Of a stretch of DNA of 62,147 bases, positions 38,377-47,841 are shown one piece after another (position 1 is the first letter of the stretch; each line of letters opens with the position of its first letter). The notes beneath the pieces were generated by a model. That model had not been told where the DNA came from, did no database searches, and saw only the letters and a list, made by a program, of their open reading frames with translations. The stretch spans positions 1-62,147 of the IMG/VR virus record IMGVR_UViG_3300042868_003080; one strand, given 5' to 3'. Source of the DNA: a virus. The position numbers and the translations under genes are program-made.

Positions 38377-41300
38377 TTTTTCCTTCTTCACTTCGCTGTA
38401 GGTCTGGTTGAACGCTTTGTAGACGTCGTTCAGGGCGTCACGCTTATCTTGGACGCTGGCGTAATTGCCTTCACGGTAGTCCTTGTTGATGGTCTGTATC
38501 TCGGACAAAGCTGTATCAAAGGCATCCATAACACGCGTGTCAGCCTGCACAGGGAATGCAGCTTCGTTCTCAGCCCATGCTTCGGGTTCCTCGTCGGATT
38601 TTTTGTATGTACTATGGATCGACTTAAGACGGTCATAGTCTTGGTAGAACTTGTTCATCGGAACGTACTCGCCACCCTTACCGAAGTACGTGCTGACAAG
38701 CGGGATACGTTCTGCAAGTGTCTTATCCGGCTTAGCCTCTCCGGTCAGCAGGTCTAGGGTATCACGCCCAAAACCATAAGCACCTCCGAAAATCTGCTGG
38801 GCAATATACCGGTACTGTTCGGGTTGAGCGCTTCCGGCGGATTCCACCGTGTCGGTGCCCCCAAAGAGGGAGTTCATACCTCGCGCAATGAATTTCCAAA
38901 CTTTACCGGTCTCTTCACGTCCAAGTTCTGACTTTGGCTCAGTGTTGTACTCGCCTTGGGGTGTGTAGATTTGCGATCCGAAAGCATTCCGGTTAGCCAT
39001 TAAATCACGGAGCGGTTGCAGCCCTATGTCGGGGACGAGTAAGTCAACACCAGCGGATAACCCCTCAGTGCCTTCGGCTTTGATAGGGGACGCCAGACTT
39101 ACGAAACCCGTGACGATGTTGGTGGCTGCCTCCATGGGTTCAATGTCCTGCAAGAACATCGCCATAAGCTGGCCACCTACATAGTTGAAATAACCTATAC
39201 CAAAAGCGGTTGGGACGGATGCATAGTCGTTAATGCCGGGGCCATATCGGGCGATTACCCGCGTCTGGGCAGTTACGTTATTGACCTCAAGGATATTCGG
39301 ACGCCCGTCTTCGTCGTCATCACCTGCACCAGGGCCAAAACGGTTGAACAAGTAGAGCAGCATCCCTGCGCCGACCAATTTGGTGAATAGCTTACGTGCA
39401 ATTGTGCTGTATCGCCCTTGAGAGAGTAGTTTACGCGCACCCCCAACAGTCGGGCTAAAGAAGAAACTCCAGTTATCGAGGAGAGAGGCCATTTCGCCCC
39501 GACGGGTCATGTCCAACGTAGAGTCAAGGGCCAGCGCGGCTGCGTCTTCGCGGCTGATATTCACTTCGAGCGCCGCACGATAGGTGGCGAAACGCGCATG
39601 GAGATCGAAAAGCTGAGATGCATGGTCCAACGCACCCGCTACTGCATCCTTAGCTAAGAGTGCGGCAGCAATAGGGTCGGCGCGTTTGGCAGCGGCGTAA
39701 CGCTTGATGGTCTTGGCTGTGTCCTGCGCGTAGCGCTCCGCGTCCATAATCTGCGCATGGCCGACTGCGCCCCCGTCTTCGAGGAACTGGTCGAAGAGCA
39801 GTGCCATTAGCTCGCCTTCGGCTGTGGTCGGGTCCTTACCTTTAAGGTAATTCGAGATGGTGCCCATCCCGCTCCGCACGGCGGCGATATTTCGGAGGGT
39901 CCGCTTAAAGAGTTTGGTACCTTCTGCTGGACCACCCTTAATGCCTTGCGCAGCACGAGCCGTCGCAAGAGCTTCCGAAAAGTCGCGCAACCACGATACC
40001 CCAAAAGTGAAAACGGGGCTGTAGCGGGTCTTCATCGACTTAAGAAAACTCCCGACCTCCGCGATACTGGGAATACGCATATCCATATTACCTGCACGGA
40101 AAGAATACCCTGCATGCATAATCTGATCGAGAAGGCGCGGCGTCATATTACCAAACAGACGGTATAGCGCATTACCCGCTGGGGTTTCGGCGAACTCGAT
40201 GTAATAGGGTTCGCCGTCCTTCTTGACGATCATAAGGCTGGAGTCTTTTTGCGCCGCAATCTGGTTCATATCGACTGGACCAGCGGGGCCGATCTTTGGC
40301 ATTGTCACATGTCCGCCTGGATACGTCTTTTTCTTAGGCGTGTAGACCGTGACAAGGTCCTCGTGACTTTTAGGGTCGCTGAGTATGTTGTTGAGGAAAG
40401 TTTGTTTAACCTTGTTCTGCTCGATACGAGCAATAGCAGACTGCGCATCAGTCATGAGGTTGAAGAGCGGGTTGAACGGTATCGATTTACGGCCCCGAGT
40501 CGTCATCGCTTCGCGAACACGAGTACCATTCTTTTTGGCAATACCGCGTTCTTCGTCGCTATGCGGATTAGGCTCACCATCAACCTGCATATCACCGTCT
40601 AGTGCATAACCCTTAAGCGGTGTGTAGAACGGCTGCGCCTTACGCATGGCCTCCCAAACTTTCTTAGGTAGAAGCCCAGCTTTCACCCGCTGATTACCCA
40701 TATAATCCACAAGTGCATCGTGCAGCTTAGCAACCTCACGTAGTTTGGGGCCAAGCCCTTCAAGTTCAAGTTCGTCTAGCTTTGCCTGAGCCTGAGCATC
40801 CGACATCCCCGAGCCGTTTTCCTCACCGTTGCGTTCGCGGACCAGTGCGTTACGGGCAGGAGCGCTGCGCGCCCAGAGATACATAGCTATATCCGCCGGA
40901 TCGAGACCTAGTTCTACTACCTTGTCTTCAATAGGCTGGAGGTACCAGCGGTTAAGTCGCATCTGACCACCGATTTTACGGGTCTCCAGTAGCTCAAACT
41001 TGCGCGCTACGTCGAGATCGGCAGGTAGTTTGGTAACCCCATAAGCAGCCGATAGTGCACGGGAGTAATCATATGCGGTCTTATATTTGCCTTCGAGCCT
41101 ACGCCGACTCCTGCTCCACATGCTTTTGACACGACGTTCTAGATCGGCAGCGAAGCCGATAGCTTCCGCACGAGGACGGTTAAGCGCCGCAGGGAAGGCA
41201 CCCTCGATAGTGGTAGGATCAGCCTCTAACTGCTCTTCGATTGGGCTGATATCCTCTTCAGGATTATTGATCGTCTGCTTGGTAGCAGTAGGTGCGGGCT

Positions 41301-44300
41301 GTTCGGTTACTGGCGCAGCCGCTTTAGGTGTAGGGGAAGCTACTTTTACGGCATCCGCTTTAGCCATAAACTGCAAGGCGTCATCGGCAAATTTGTTTAG
41401 CGGGCCGTCGGATTTTTTGTTATTGTTAACGTCGGCTACCCACCGAGCCAAGGTTTCAGCAGTTTCTATAGCAGCACTGGGGTCAACGAACTGCGCGCCG
41501 CGCAGCCATATAGTAGCAGCGGCGGTGTTACCACGGTCACCATAAACTTTATCAGTGGTAGGAACCAACACCGATACCTGCGTACCTACAGTGCCGTCTT
41601 TGGCGATAAATTGCTCAACTCGTACATCAGACTGACTACCAGTGGGTCTAGGGCGTCCAGGTATATCGTACTGAATTACATCGTTCGGCACCCATGCAGG
41701 CTTCTCGGCACCCGCAACAGTGGCCTGCGACCCACCATCGTACCAGAAAGCTGACACAGCCATATTTTCATACGGTACCAGTTCAACAGGCGTACCAGCA
41801 GGTGCTTCTTCCGCTACAGGCGCTTCCTGCATTACCGGCGCTTCTTCGACCACTGGCGCTTCTTCGACCACTGGCGCAGCCTCTGCTGTCGGCGCTTCTT
41901 CGATTGCTGGCGCTTCTTCCTGTACAGTTTCCTGTACAACTTCATCGGCTACCGGCACTTCTTCCTGTACAACTTCTTCGATTACCGCTTCAGGCGCAGT
42001 ACCTCGTTCAATGATTTCCGCAGGAAGCCCACCAGGCTCAACAGGAAGCTGGGCAGTAGTTATGGGTTCAGCACTCTCCGCAATCTGTGCCTCAAGTGGT
42101 GCTGCATCTCCCCGCAGCATGCGGGTTTCTTCCACAGTCGGGTCGCCAAGCGCTGGGTTCTCGTCGAGCAACTCAGTAAACCCACGGTATTTATCCGTGA
42201 TGGTCGGATCAGCAAGCACTTGGCCCAGTAATTCCTGACGCCGCTGGGTGTACTCACCTTCAGGACCGAACACCGCATTCGCTGCTTCGAAGCCACCGAT
42301 ACGCTCAATCTCGTGCCGATAAAGCGGTTTATACCCTTTTTTGCGGAGCTTGGCATCGATACTCTCAGCTTTACCGACTACGGCGCGTCTGGCTTCAAGG
42401 GCTTCAATATTTTTGATTGCCCTACGTGCTGCGGGTATATTCTTATTTGGTTGAGCGTCTAACTTAGCCCGTTCGGCTGCAATCTGCGCATCGATAGCTT
42501 CTTGGGCAGCGAGTATCTCTTCCTCTCTCCCAGTAGGTATGCGGTCATCGTACAGCACACTCTCGATAATATTCACGCGGTCAACAAGCTGCTGCCGTTC
42601 AGACGTGTCCTTCTCTTGTCCTGCAGCCGTCTCGGCATCCGATTCCGCCCGCATAGCGTCATACAGTGATGCGACTTCAACGGGTGTAGGAGCGTCAAAA
42701 CCGTTCTGAACCATGAGGGCTTCGAAGGTTTCAACTTTATCGACGGAGTTAGGGTCATTCGCGATGGCGTTAAGAGTCGCCGCACGCTGCTCACGCATTG
42801 CACGCATCGTGTCAATCTGACTTTGGATTGCTTCGTCAGAGAGTGGCGCGGAGGTTTCAGTGCTTGTCGGTTGGTCTACATCAGGAGCAGTGCCCTCCAG
42901 AGCAGCCCCTTCAGGAGGTGCGGTGACGAGACCCACATACTCGTTGTTGAGCTTCACTGCCTCGTCGAGCACAAGCATGCGGGCAATTTTAGCATCTTCT
43001 GAAAGACGCGCCCTGCGTAGACCGTTTTGCTGCTTCTGGAGGTAGGTTTCCGTCTTCTCGGGGGTACCCAACGCCATGTTGTTATTGAGCGTCGTGGTTA
43101 CACTATTGATGTAGGACTGCATATCGCTGTCAGGTTCAGCGTTCCCAAGGGCACCAACAAGCCGCTGCGTAAGTGCGGGGGCAGAAAGAGTATCAGGGAT
43201 AGGTACAGCACGAATGCCCTCGGTCGGGGCACGCATGCGATATAGTTCTTTGAGTGATGTCTGATAGACGGTGCCGTCAGCGCGACGGGCGAGCACATCA
43301 CCATTTTCATCAGGCTCGGATATCCGCTGCACCTTCTGCCGCGTGAGTTGCGACGGGTCTTCATAGCTTCCGACGTTGACGTCAAACTCTTCAATGGGTA
43401 CGTTTGCCGCCGCTGTCTGTTCGAAAGCTTTTTTACGGTTATCCGCAGCGCGTTTACCAAGAACATTCGTAAGCTCGACACCACCGCGCAGACCACCACC
43501 GACGATTGCGCCGTACATTGCTTCTTCACCGACCCCTTCGGTTACATCTTTTTCGGGGTTGTACGTCGTCTGCTCGACAACATTTTGCGCCAGTTTTGCG
43601 CCGCCTTCCTGCGCACCTTCTTCAAAGGCGGCGACACCCACACGGCCCCGCGCAGTTTTCTGGATGTCGGCTACGAGCGCACGTGCTTCCGCTGCCGCAG
43701 CTTTTGGGGACATACCACCCACCTGCACGCGCTCCGCGAGGTTTGCGATTTTCGCTGTCATAGACCCACGCAAAGAAGACGGAACACGGGCCATCATAGT
43801 GTCTAGGGTGAGAACTTCTGTAGCACCGATAGCAGCGCCGAGAGACTGTGCGAATGCGCGCACAACAGGATTAACGGTCTTCCCTGTTTCAGCTTCGTAT
43901 TGTTCAACCGCCTGACGCTGTTGTTGCGCACCAGACCCTGCGCCTAATGCAAGTTGTGTCGCTTGTTCTGCCCGTGCGATTGTAGGGACAGCACGTGTAC
44001 CAGCGACAGCCATACCCGCACGAGAAGCACCACGGAGAGCAAACGCAGGTGCGACACTACCCGCTGCTTCAGAGAGCTTACGAAGTTGCCTAGCACCTGC
44101 ACCGAACTTAGCCGCGTCGCTCTCGTCAGGTGCAAGGTAGTTTTGGATTATCTGCTCACCGAATGCTTCAGATGCTTTACCTGGGGATTCAATACCCACC
44201 CCACCCAACAGACTAGGAAGACCTGTGACATACCGGACCGCACCAGCACCAAGCCCTTTGAGTTGATCCATAGCAGCTTGGCCGAAAGACCGTTCAGGCA

Positions 44301-44661
44301 CGAGGGTACCTGTGCGCTTTATATAGTCTAGTTCGGCTTGGCTGTCTTTGACAACCCCACGATACACATCTGTATACCGGTTAAGGTTCTCACGCATACT
44401 CTTGGTTGCGCCAGGTATTTTAGCCATCCCTTCATTGGTAGCAATACTTTTCTGGTTTCTAGCAATGTCGGCGTTAAGGGATTTAATCCGCTTAGCGATT
44501 TCAGCCGACGTCTCTGGGCTAGCTTGCCTGTTGGAGACGGGAGCATTGCCCCGCGAAGAGCCTTGGACAATCCTCTGAAGGTCAGATGCCGTAGACCCTT
44601 TCGGGGCGTCTATTTCGTAGCGCCTGCCGTTATAATCATATGTGTACCGATAGTTTGCCAT
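38374..44661 (-). CDS. Giant ejection/polyvalent protein with LPD38-like domain
   Basis: 2,095 residues, the largest gene. N-terminus MANYRYTYDYNGRRYEIDAP, helical Ala-rich region with SLGAAIGATEVLTLDTMMAR, then a Pro/Glu/Ala/Val low-complexity linker of EEAPVV-type repeats (DNA about 41800-41960). Residues about 1190-1850 (KYKTAYDYSRALSAAYGVTK, LRDFSEALATARAAQG, WSFFFSPTVGGARKLLSQGR) resemble the polyvalent-protein domain LPD38. A hydrophobic segment GAGMLLYLFNRFGPGAG lies near 1770. It is probably carried in the capsid and ejected with the DNA to form a channel. Confidence 0.65.
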   Translation of the reverse strand: MANYRYTYDYNGRRYEIDAPKGSTASDLQRIVQGSSRGNAPVSNRQASPETSAEIAKRIKSLNADIARNQKSIATNEGMAKIPGATKSMRENLNRYTDVYRGVVKDSQAELDYIKRTGTLVPERSFGQAAMDQLKGLGAGAVRYVTGLPSLLGGVGIESPGKASEAFGEQIIQNYLAPDESDAAKFGAGARQLRKLSEAAGSVAPAFALRGASRAGMAVAGTRAVPTIARAEQATQLALGAGSGAQQQRQAVEQYEAETGKTVNPVVRAFAQSLGAAIGATEVLTLDTMMARVPSSLRGSMTAKIANLAERVQVGGMSPKAAAAEARALVADIQKTARGRVGVAAFEEGAQEGGAKLAQNVVEQTTYNPEKDVTEGVGEEAMYGAIVGGGLRGGVELTNVLGKRAADNRKKAFEQTAAANVPIEEFDVNVGSYEDPSQLTRQKVQRISEPDENGDVLARRADGTVYQTSLKELYRMRAPTEGIRAVPIPDTLSAPALTQRLVGALGNAEPDSDMQSYINSVTTTLNNNMALGTPEKTETYLQKQQNGLRRARLSEDAKIARMLVLDEAVKLNNEYVGLVTAPPEGAALEGTAPDVDQPTSTETSAPLSDEAIQSQIDTMRAMREQRAATLNAIANDPNSVDKVETFEALMVQNGFDAPTPVEVASLYDAMRAESDAETAAGQEKDTSERQQLVDRVNIIESVLYDDRIPTGREEEILAAQEAIDAQIAAERAKLDAQPNKNIPAARRAIKNIEALEARRAVVGKAESIDAKLRKKGYKPLYRHEIERIGGFEAANAVFGPEGEYTQRRQELLGQVLADPTITDKYRGFTELLDENPALGDPTVEETRMLRGDAAPLEAQIAESAEPITTAQLPVEPGGLPAEIIERGTAPEAVIEEVVQEEVPVADEVVQETVQEEAPAIEEAPTAEAAPVVEEAPVVEEAPVMQEAPVAEEAPAGTPVELVPYENMAVSAFWYDGGSQATVAGAEKPAWVPNDVIQYDIPGRPRPTGSQSDVRVEQFIAKDGTVGTQVSVLVPTTDKVYGDRGNTAAATIWLRGAQFVDPSAAIETAETLARWVADVNNNKKSDGPLNKFADDALQFMAKADAVKVASPTPKAAAPVTEQPAPTATKQTINNPEEDISPIEEQLEADPTTIEGAFPAALNRPRAEAIGFAADLERRVKSMWSRSRRRLEGKYKTAYDYSRALSAAYGVTKLPADLDVARKFELLETRKIGGQMRLNRWYLQPIEDKVVELGLDPADIAMYLWARSAPARNALVRERNGEENGSGMSDAQAQAKLDELELEGLGPKLREVAKLHDALVDYMGNQRVKAGLLPKKVWEAMRKAQPFYTPLKGYALDGDMQVDGEPNPHSDEERGIAKKNGTRVREAMTTRGRKSIPFNPLFNLMTDAQSAIARIEQNKVKQTFLNNILSDPKSHEDLVTVYTPKKKTYPGGHVTMPKIGPAGPVDMNQIAAQKDSSLMIVKKDGEPYYIEFAETPAGNALYRLFGNMTPRLLDQIMHAGYSFRAGNMDMRIPSIAEVGSFLKSMKTRYSPVFTFGVSWLRDFSEALATARAAQGIKGGPAEGTKLFKRTLRNIAAVRSGMGTISNYLKGKDPTTAEGELMALLFDQFLEDGGAVGHAQIMDAERYAQDTAKTIKRYAAAKRADPIAAALLAKDAVAGALDHASQLFDLHARFATYRAALEVNISREDAAALALDSTLDMTRRGEMASLLDNWSFFFSPTVGGARKLLSQGRYSTIARKLFTKLVGAGMLLYLFNRFGPGAGDDDEDGRPNILEVNNVTAQTRVIARYGPGINDYASVPTAFGIGYFNYVGGQLMAMFLQDIEPMEAATNIVTGFVSLASPIKAEGTEGLSAGVDLLVPDIGLQPLRDLMANRNAFGSQIYTPQGEYNTEPKSELGREETGKVWKFIARGMNSLFGGTDTVESAGSAQPEQYRYIAQQIFGGAYGFGRDTLDLLTGEAKPDKTLAERIPLVSTYFGKGGEYVPMNKFYQDYDRLKSIHSTYKKSDEEPEAWAENEAAFPVQADTRVMDAFDTALSEIQTINKDYREGNYASVQDKRDALNDVYKAFNQTYSEVKKEK

Positions 44662-44676
44662 GCGGCACTCCTATCA

Positions 44677-46077
44677 TCAATTAAGTGGTCGGGAAGAAAC
44701 AATCGTACCAGAGCCACCGCTGCCAGTGCCTCTCTTAGCCTTTTGCTCCTTAAGGTACTTGTTGAATTTCGGCAAATTAGTTGGGAACTTTGTTGTAGTG
44801 ATGGGAGCACGCCCAGCGAGGAGAGCGGCATTGTTAAATGCGGTACGCGCATTTGCATACTGTGTCAGCAAATCGTACGTAAGCACGTGAGTACCAGCTT
44901 TCTCAGATGCCGTAATACTTTTTGCTATAGCATCTAAGTCTTCTTTTGCCCCTTTAGCGCGTTCGGTAGCTTGTGCATAAGACAAAGGTTTTTCGCCGCT
45001 GCCGCCACTACCGCCGCTACCGCCGCTACCACGGAGGCTGGCCTCATACCTACGGAGTTGGCGATCAAGCTCATTTTCACCCTTAGTGAACGCACGGCCA
45101 GCTTCTGCTTCGCCACGCTGGAACTCACGGCCAATCTGACCTTCGCGACCTTGGATACCAGTCCGCTGCATTTCAAGTAGCTGCATAGCCTTCTGAGCGG
45201 CAACAGTGTTGCGGCCCTGTTCGAGATCGATGAGACCCTTCTGGATTTCACGCTCTTCTGCGCGACGTTCTTTTTCTGCAGCCTTAAAGCCAGGTAGTGC
45301 CGCACCGATACCTCGGGCAGCAGACTGAAGCAGAGAACCAGGCGTGTTTGCCATGGCAATCCCCGCCTCAATTAGTGCCATGTTAATATCTTTTTTACGG
45401 CCCGCTTTCAGCGCTTCAGGAGTACGTCGCTTAAGCAAGTCGGCTTCATACTCACTCGAGTATTTGGTCTCTGGCACGCCAAATAGTTTGTCCCGCATAG
45501 CAGCATTTGCCGACGGGTCTTTGTAGTTATAACCGAAGTACGTATCAGGATTGCCATCCCCGTCTTCGTCAACCTCGTCACCGGCAGCAAATGCAACCAA
45601 TCCGCCACCTGCATAGCCGTCACCGAAACCACCATTGCTAGGCTCGTCGAACATACCGTCAGGCAGAGGCATATCGGAGAGACCGCCGCCAGAAGCGTAA
45701 GGAGGTACCATACCACCCATAGCCATCATCGGCATTTCACCCTGCGGAGCAGGCATTTCTTGCGGCGGAACCACACCCATAGGTGGCGTAGCATCCATAG
45801 GCGGCATAGCCGCTGCTTCCGGTGTAGCGCCTAACCCAGCAGGTGCCGCCATCGGGGGAGGAGCCGGAGGAGCGAACACCTGCTGAGCTACAGTTTGCTG
45901 TGGCGCAGCTTCCATCTGGGCAGCAGAGCGCATACGGTCAATAAACATACCCGCCATCGTGCCCGCTGTGGGGTCAATGATCCCCATCTGCATGGCTTCA
46001 GCAATCTTCTGCTTGTTGCCGCCGTAGTCCTTGGCGATTTGTTCTGGGGACTGTAGGTCGTACGGTTTCGTTTCCAT
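44677..46077 (-). CDS. Internal virion (ejection) protein, 466 aa
   Basis: N-terminus with IAKDYGGNKQKIAEAMQMGI and IDPTAGTMAGMFIDRMRSAA, a Pro/Met/Gly-rich linker (VFAPPAPPPMAAPAGLGATP), then an Ala/Glu-rich helix with IEAGIAMANTPGSLLQSAAR and coiled coil ERRAEEREIQKGLIDLEQGR. A GGSGGSGGSGG linker follows. The MGIIDPT...MAGMFIDR block is one I know from internal proteins of related podoviruses. It would be packaged and injected. It precedes the giant gene in the operon. Confidence 0.6.
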   Translation of the reverse strand: METKPYDLQSPEQIAKDYGGNKQKIAEAMQMGIIDPTAGTMAGMFIDRMRSAAQMEAAPQQTVAQQVFAPPAPPPMAAPAGLGATPEAAAMPPMDATPPMGVVPPQEMPAPQGEMPMMAMGGMVPPYASGGGLSDMPLPDGMFDEPSNGGFGDGYAGGGLVAFAAGDEVDEDGDGNPDTYFGYNYKDPSANAAMRDKLFGVPETKYSSEYEADLLKRRTPEALKAGRKKDINMALIEAGIAMANTPGSLLQSAARGIGAALPGFKAAEKERRAEEREIQKGLIDLEQGRNTVAAQKAMQLLEMQRTGIQGREGQIGREFQRGEAEAGRAFTKGENELDRQLRRYEASLRGSGGSGGSGGSGEKPLSYAQATERAKGAKEDLDAIAKSITASEKAGTHVLTYDLLTQYANARTAFNNAALLAGRAPITTTKFPTNLPKFNKYLKEQKAKRGTGSGGSGTIVSSRPLN

Positions 46078-46079
46078 GA

Positions 46080-47408
46080 TTATCCTCCCCGGAACGTATT
46101 ATATATGCCAGCCGCAGCAAGTCCGCCGCCCAGAAGCTGTGAACCTACCGAAGCACTGGGAGCGTACGTCGTGGTTGCCGATTGGGGGGTTACTGGTACG
46201 CCGCGCAGTAAGCTGCTGTACTGCTGAAGCTGTTCCATCGGATAGTCACGCTGACGTAGGAAGTCCTGATACTGTTGATCAAGGCGTTGTTGATTAAGCG
46301 CTTGCTGCTGTGCAGCTGTACTTGTCTGCAACCCGAAGCGGGCTTGGTCGGCTTGCGATTGCGCCGAACCGATATTAGCAAGTGTCTGACCCATCTGACC
46401 AGCCTGTGCCAACCCTGCGAGACCCTGCGACGAGCCAAACTGACGAGACTGCTCTGCCATACGCTGCCTATCAAGGTCAGCCTGTTGGTTAGCTTGTAAT
46501 GCTGCAAGGCCAGTTTGCTGGTTAGCCAGTGCAGCGCGCAGTGCGTTCTCCGCGTTCATACCCTGTGCTTGGAACTGCTGTGCTTGGTTGTTGACCCGTG
46601 CCTGCTGTTCATTTGACAGGTTAGCCAGTGCGACCTGCAGCCCAGTCTGGGTGCCTAACTGTTGTGTTTGTAGTGCGGCAGCTTGGTTCTGCTGCGCCGT
46701 GGTCATACCCGCTGCGCGGTCACGCTCGAACTGCTGCTGCGCACTCTCATACGCTGACTGCAAACCACGCGACTGGATATCACCAAGCTGTTGGCCTAAG
46801 TTACGCTCACGCTCCATAGAAGCGAGGAGCTGTCGGCTACCACCATATGTGCCTTGACGGGAAGAGCCGAGGTCCTGTGCAACCTGCCCGCGCCGAGCAC
46901 TTGTAATAGCTTCGCGCATCTGAGGTTCCAGCGCCTGCTGGATAAACGGAGACATATACTGCGCAGCCTGCTGACCACCAAAACGCTCAGGTCCCTGCAT
47001 CTGGAAGTAATTAAGGTTCGGGTTGTAACCCGATTGCGCAGCTTGCATGTTCTGCGCGGCGACTTGTTGGGCCTGCACATTGCCCAACCCACTAATCTGC
47101 TGCGAACTAAACTGGCTAGGGTTATACTGCCCCGCTGCGATTGAGCGGTTCGCAACATCAGAAGCAAGGCCGGTAGCAGTACCAAACTGACCTGGTGTTT
47201 GCTGGTTTAGGATGTTACTTTGGACATCCCGCTGTTGCTGCGTAAAATCGGCAAGACGCTCTTGGCCATAAGTCTGATACGGCGTCGTTAGGTTTGCCTC
47301 TGCACGCTGCATCAACCCTTCGTAATAAGGACGTGCGTATTCGGGGAGGGATGACTGAACAACCTCCGACCGCTGTACCTGATTACTGCTACCGCCACCA
47401 CCGCCCAT
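46080..47408 (-). CDS. Gln/Ala-rich internal virion protein, 442 aa
   Basis: MGGGGGSSNQVQRSEVVQSS, LPEYARPYYEGLMQRAEANL, then almost continuous helix with high Gln and Ala (QAAALQTQQLGTQTGLQVAL, QSRQFGSSQGLAGLAQAGQM), ending in a small hydrophobic helix LGGGLAAAGIYNTF. Long Gln-rich coiled coils are typical of ejected internal core proteins (T7 gp14/15 type). Neighbours on both sides are similar. Function by position. Confidence 0.6.
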   Translation of the reverse strand: MGGGGGSSNQVQRSEVVQSSLPEYARPYYEGLMQRAEANLTTPYQTYGQERLADFTQQQRDVQSNILNQQTPGQFGTATGLASDVANRSIAAGQYNPSQFSSQQISGLGNVQAQQVAAQNMQAAQSGYNPNLNYFQMQGPERFGGQQAAQYMSPFIQQALEPQMREAITSARRGQVAQDLGSSRQGTYGGSRQLLASMERERNLGQQLGDIQSRGLQSAYESAQQQFERDRAAGMTTAQQNQAAALQTQQLGTQTGLQVALANLSNEQQARVNNQAQQFQAQGMNAENALRAALANQQTGLAALQANQQADLDRQRMAEQSRQFGSSQGLAGLAQAGQMGQTLANIGSAQSQADQARFGLQTSTAAQQQALNQQRLDQQYQDFLRQRDYPMEQLQQYSSLLRGVPVTPQSATTTYAPSASVGSQLLGGGLAAAGIYNTFRGG

Positions 47409-47409
47409 A

Positions 47410-47841
47410 TTACGCTCCTAGTCCTGCATCTGCGACTGGCAATTCATATACCTGCCAAAGTGCTTTATATCCATCGTTTTTAAAAATCTTTGACCAGCCG
47501 ACCCTACCAGAAGATTCGATCCGATCACAGTCATTATCGTACGCCCAGTGCTGCAACATTTTAAGCATGGGTGCTTTCCATTCCATACCCTCGTCACCTG
47601 CGCAAAAAACCATATCAAGGCATAGCATACGTGGGTACTGTTTAAAGCAGGTTACTGTAATGCCTTTGATCTCTTCGTCTACAAATGCAACCCAAAGATG
47701 GTGGTCATACTGCGTAATCGAGTCGAGGATATCTTCAGGTTCATACCGACCAAACGTGTACTCCGCAGCTTTACTCAGGTACGGGAAGATGCGAGGCCAT
47801 AACCCACTCACATGATCGGTAGGGATAAGCGAAACTTGCAT
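47410..47841 (-). CDS. GNAT-fold internal protein (T7 gp13-like)
   Basis: 143 residues: MQVSLIPTDHVSGLWPRIFP, YLSKAAEYTFGRYEPEDILD, SITQYDHHLWVAFVDEEIKG, ITVTCFKQYPRMLCLDMVFC, then SSGRVGWSKIFKNDGYKALW. The strand order (W.AFVDEEIKGI.VTCFK.. and C-terminal GWSKIFKNDGYKAL) is the acetyltransferase fold, as in T7 gp13. The acetyl-CoA loop RxxGxG/A is not evident, so activity is doubtful. Probably an assembly factor for internal proteins. Confidence 0.6.
   Translation of the reverse strand: MQVSLIPTDHVSGLWPRIFPYLSKAAEYTFGRYEPEDILDSITQYDHHLWVAFVDEEIKGITVTCFKQYPRMLCLDMVFCAGDEGMEWKAPMLKMLQHWAYDNDCDRIESSGRVGWSKIFKNDGYKALWQVYELPVADAGLGA

Noticed and set aside
41087-42238. Plus-strand frames opposite the 2,095-aa gene
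   Set aside because: They are antisense shadows of the Pro-Glu-Ala linker and adjacent helices.
47410-47841. An active acetyltransferase
   Set aside because: The fold-like pattern is present, but the acetyl-CoA loop motif is not evident and the gene sits where T7 has its non-enzymatic gp13.
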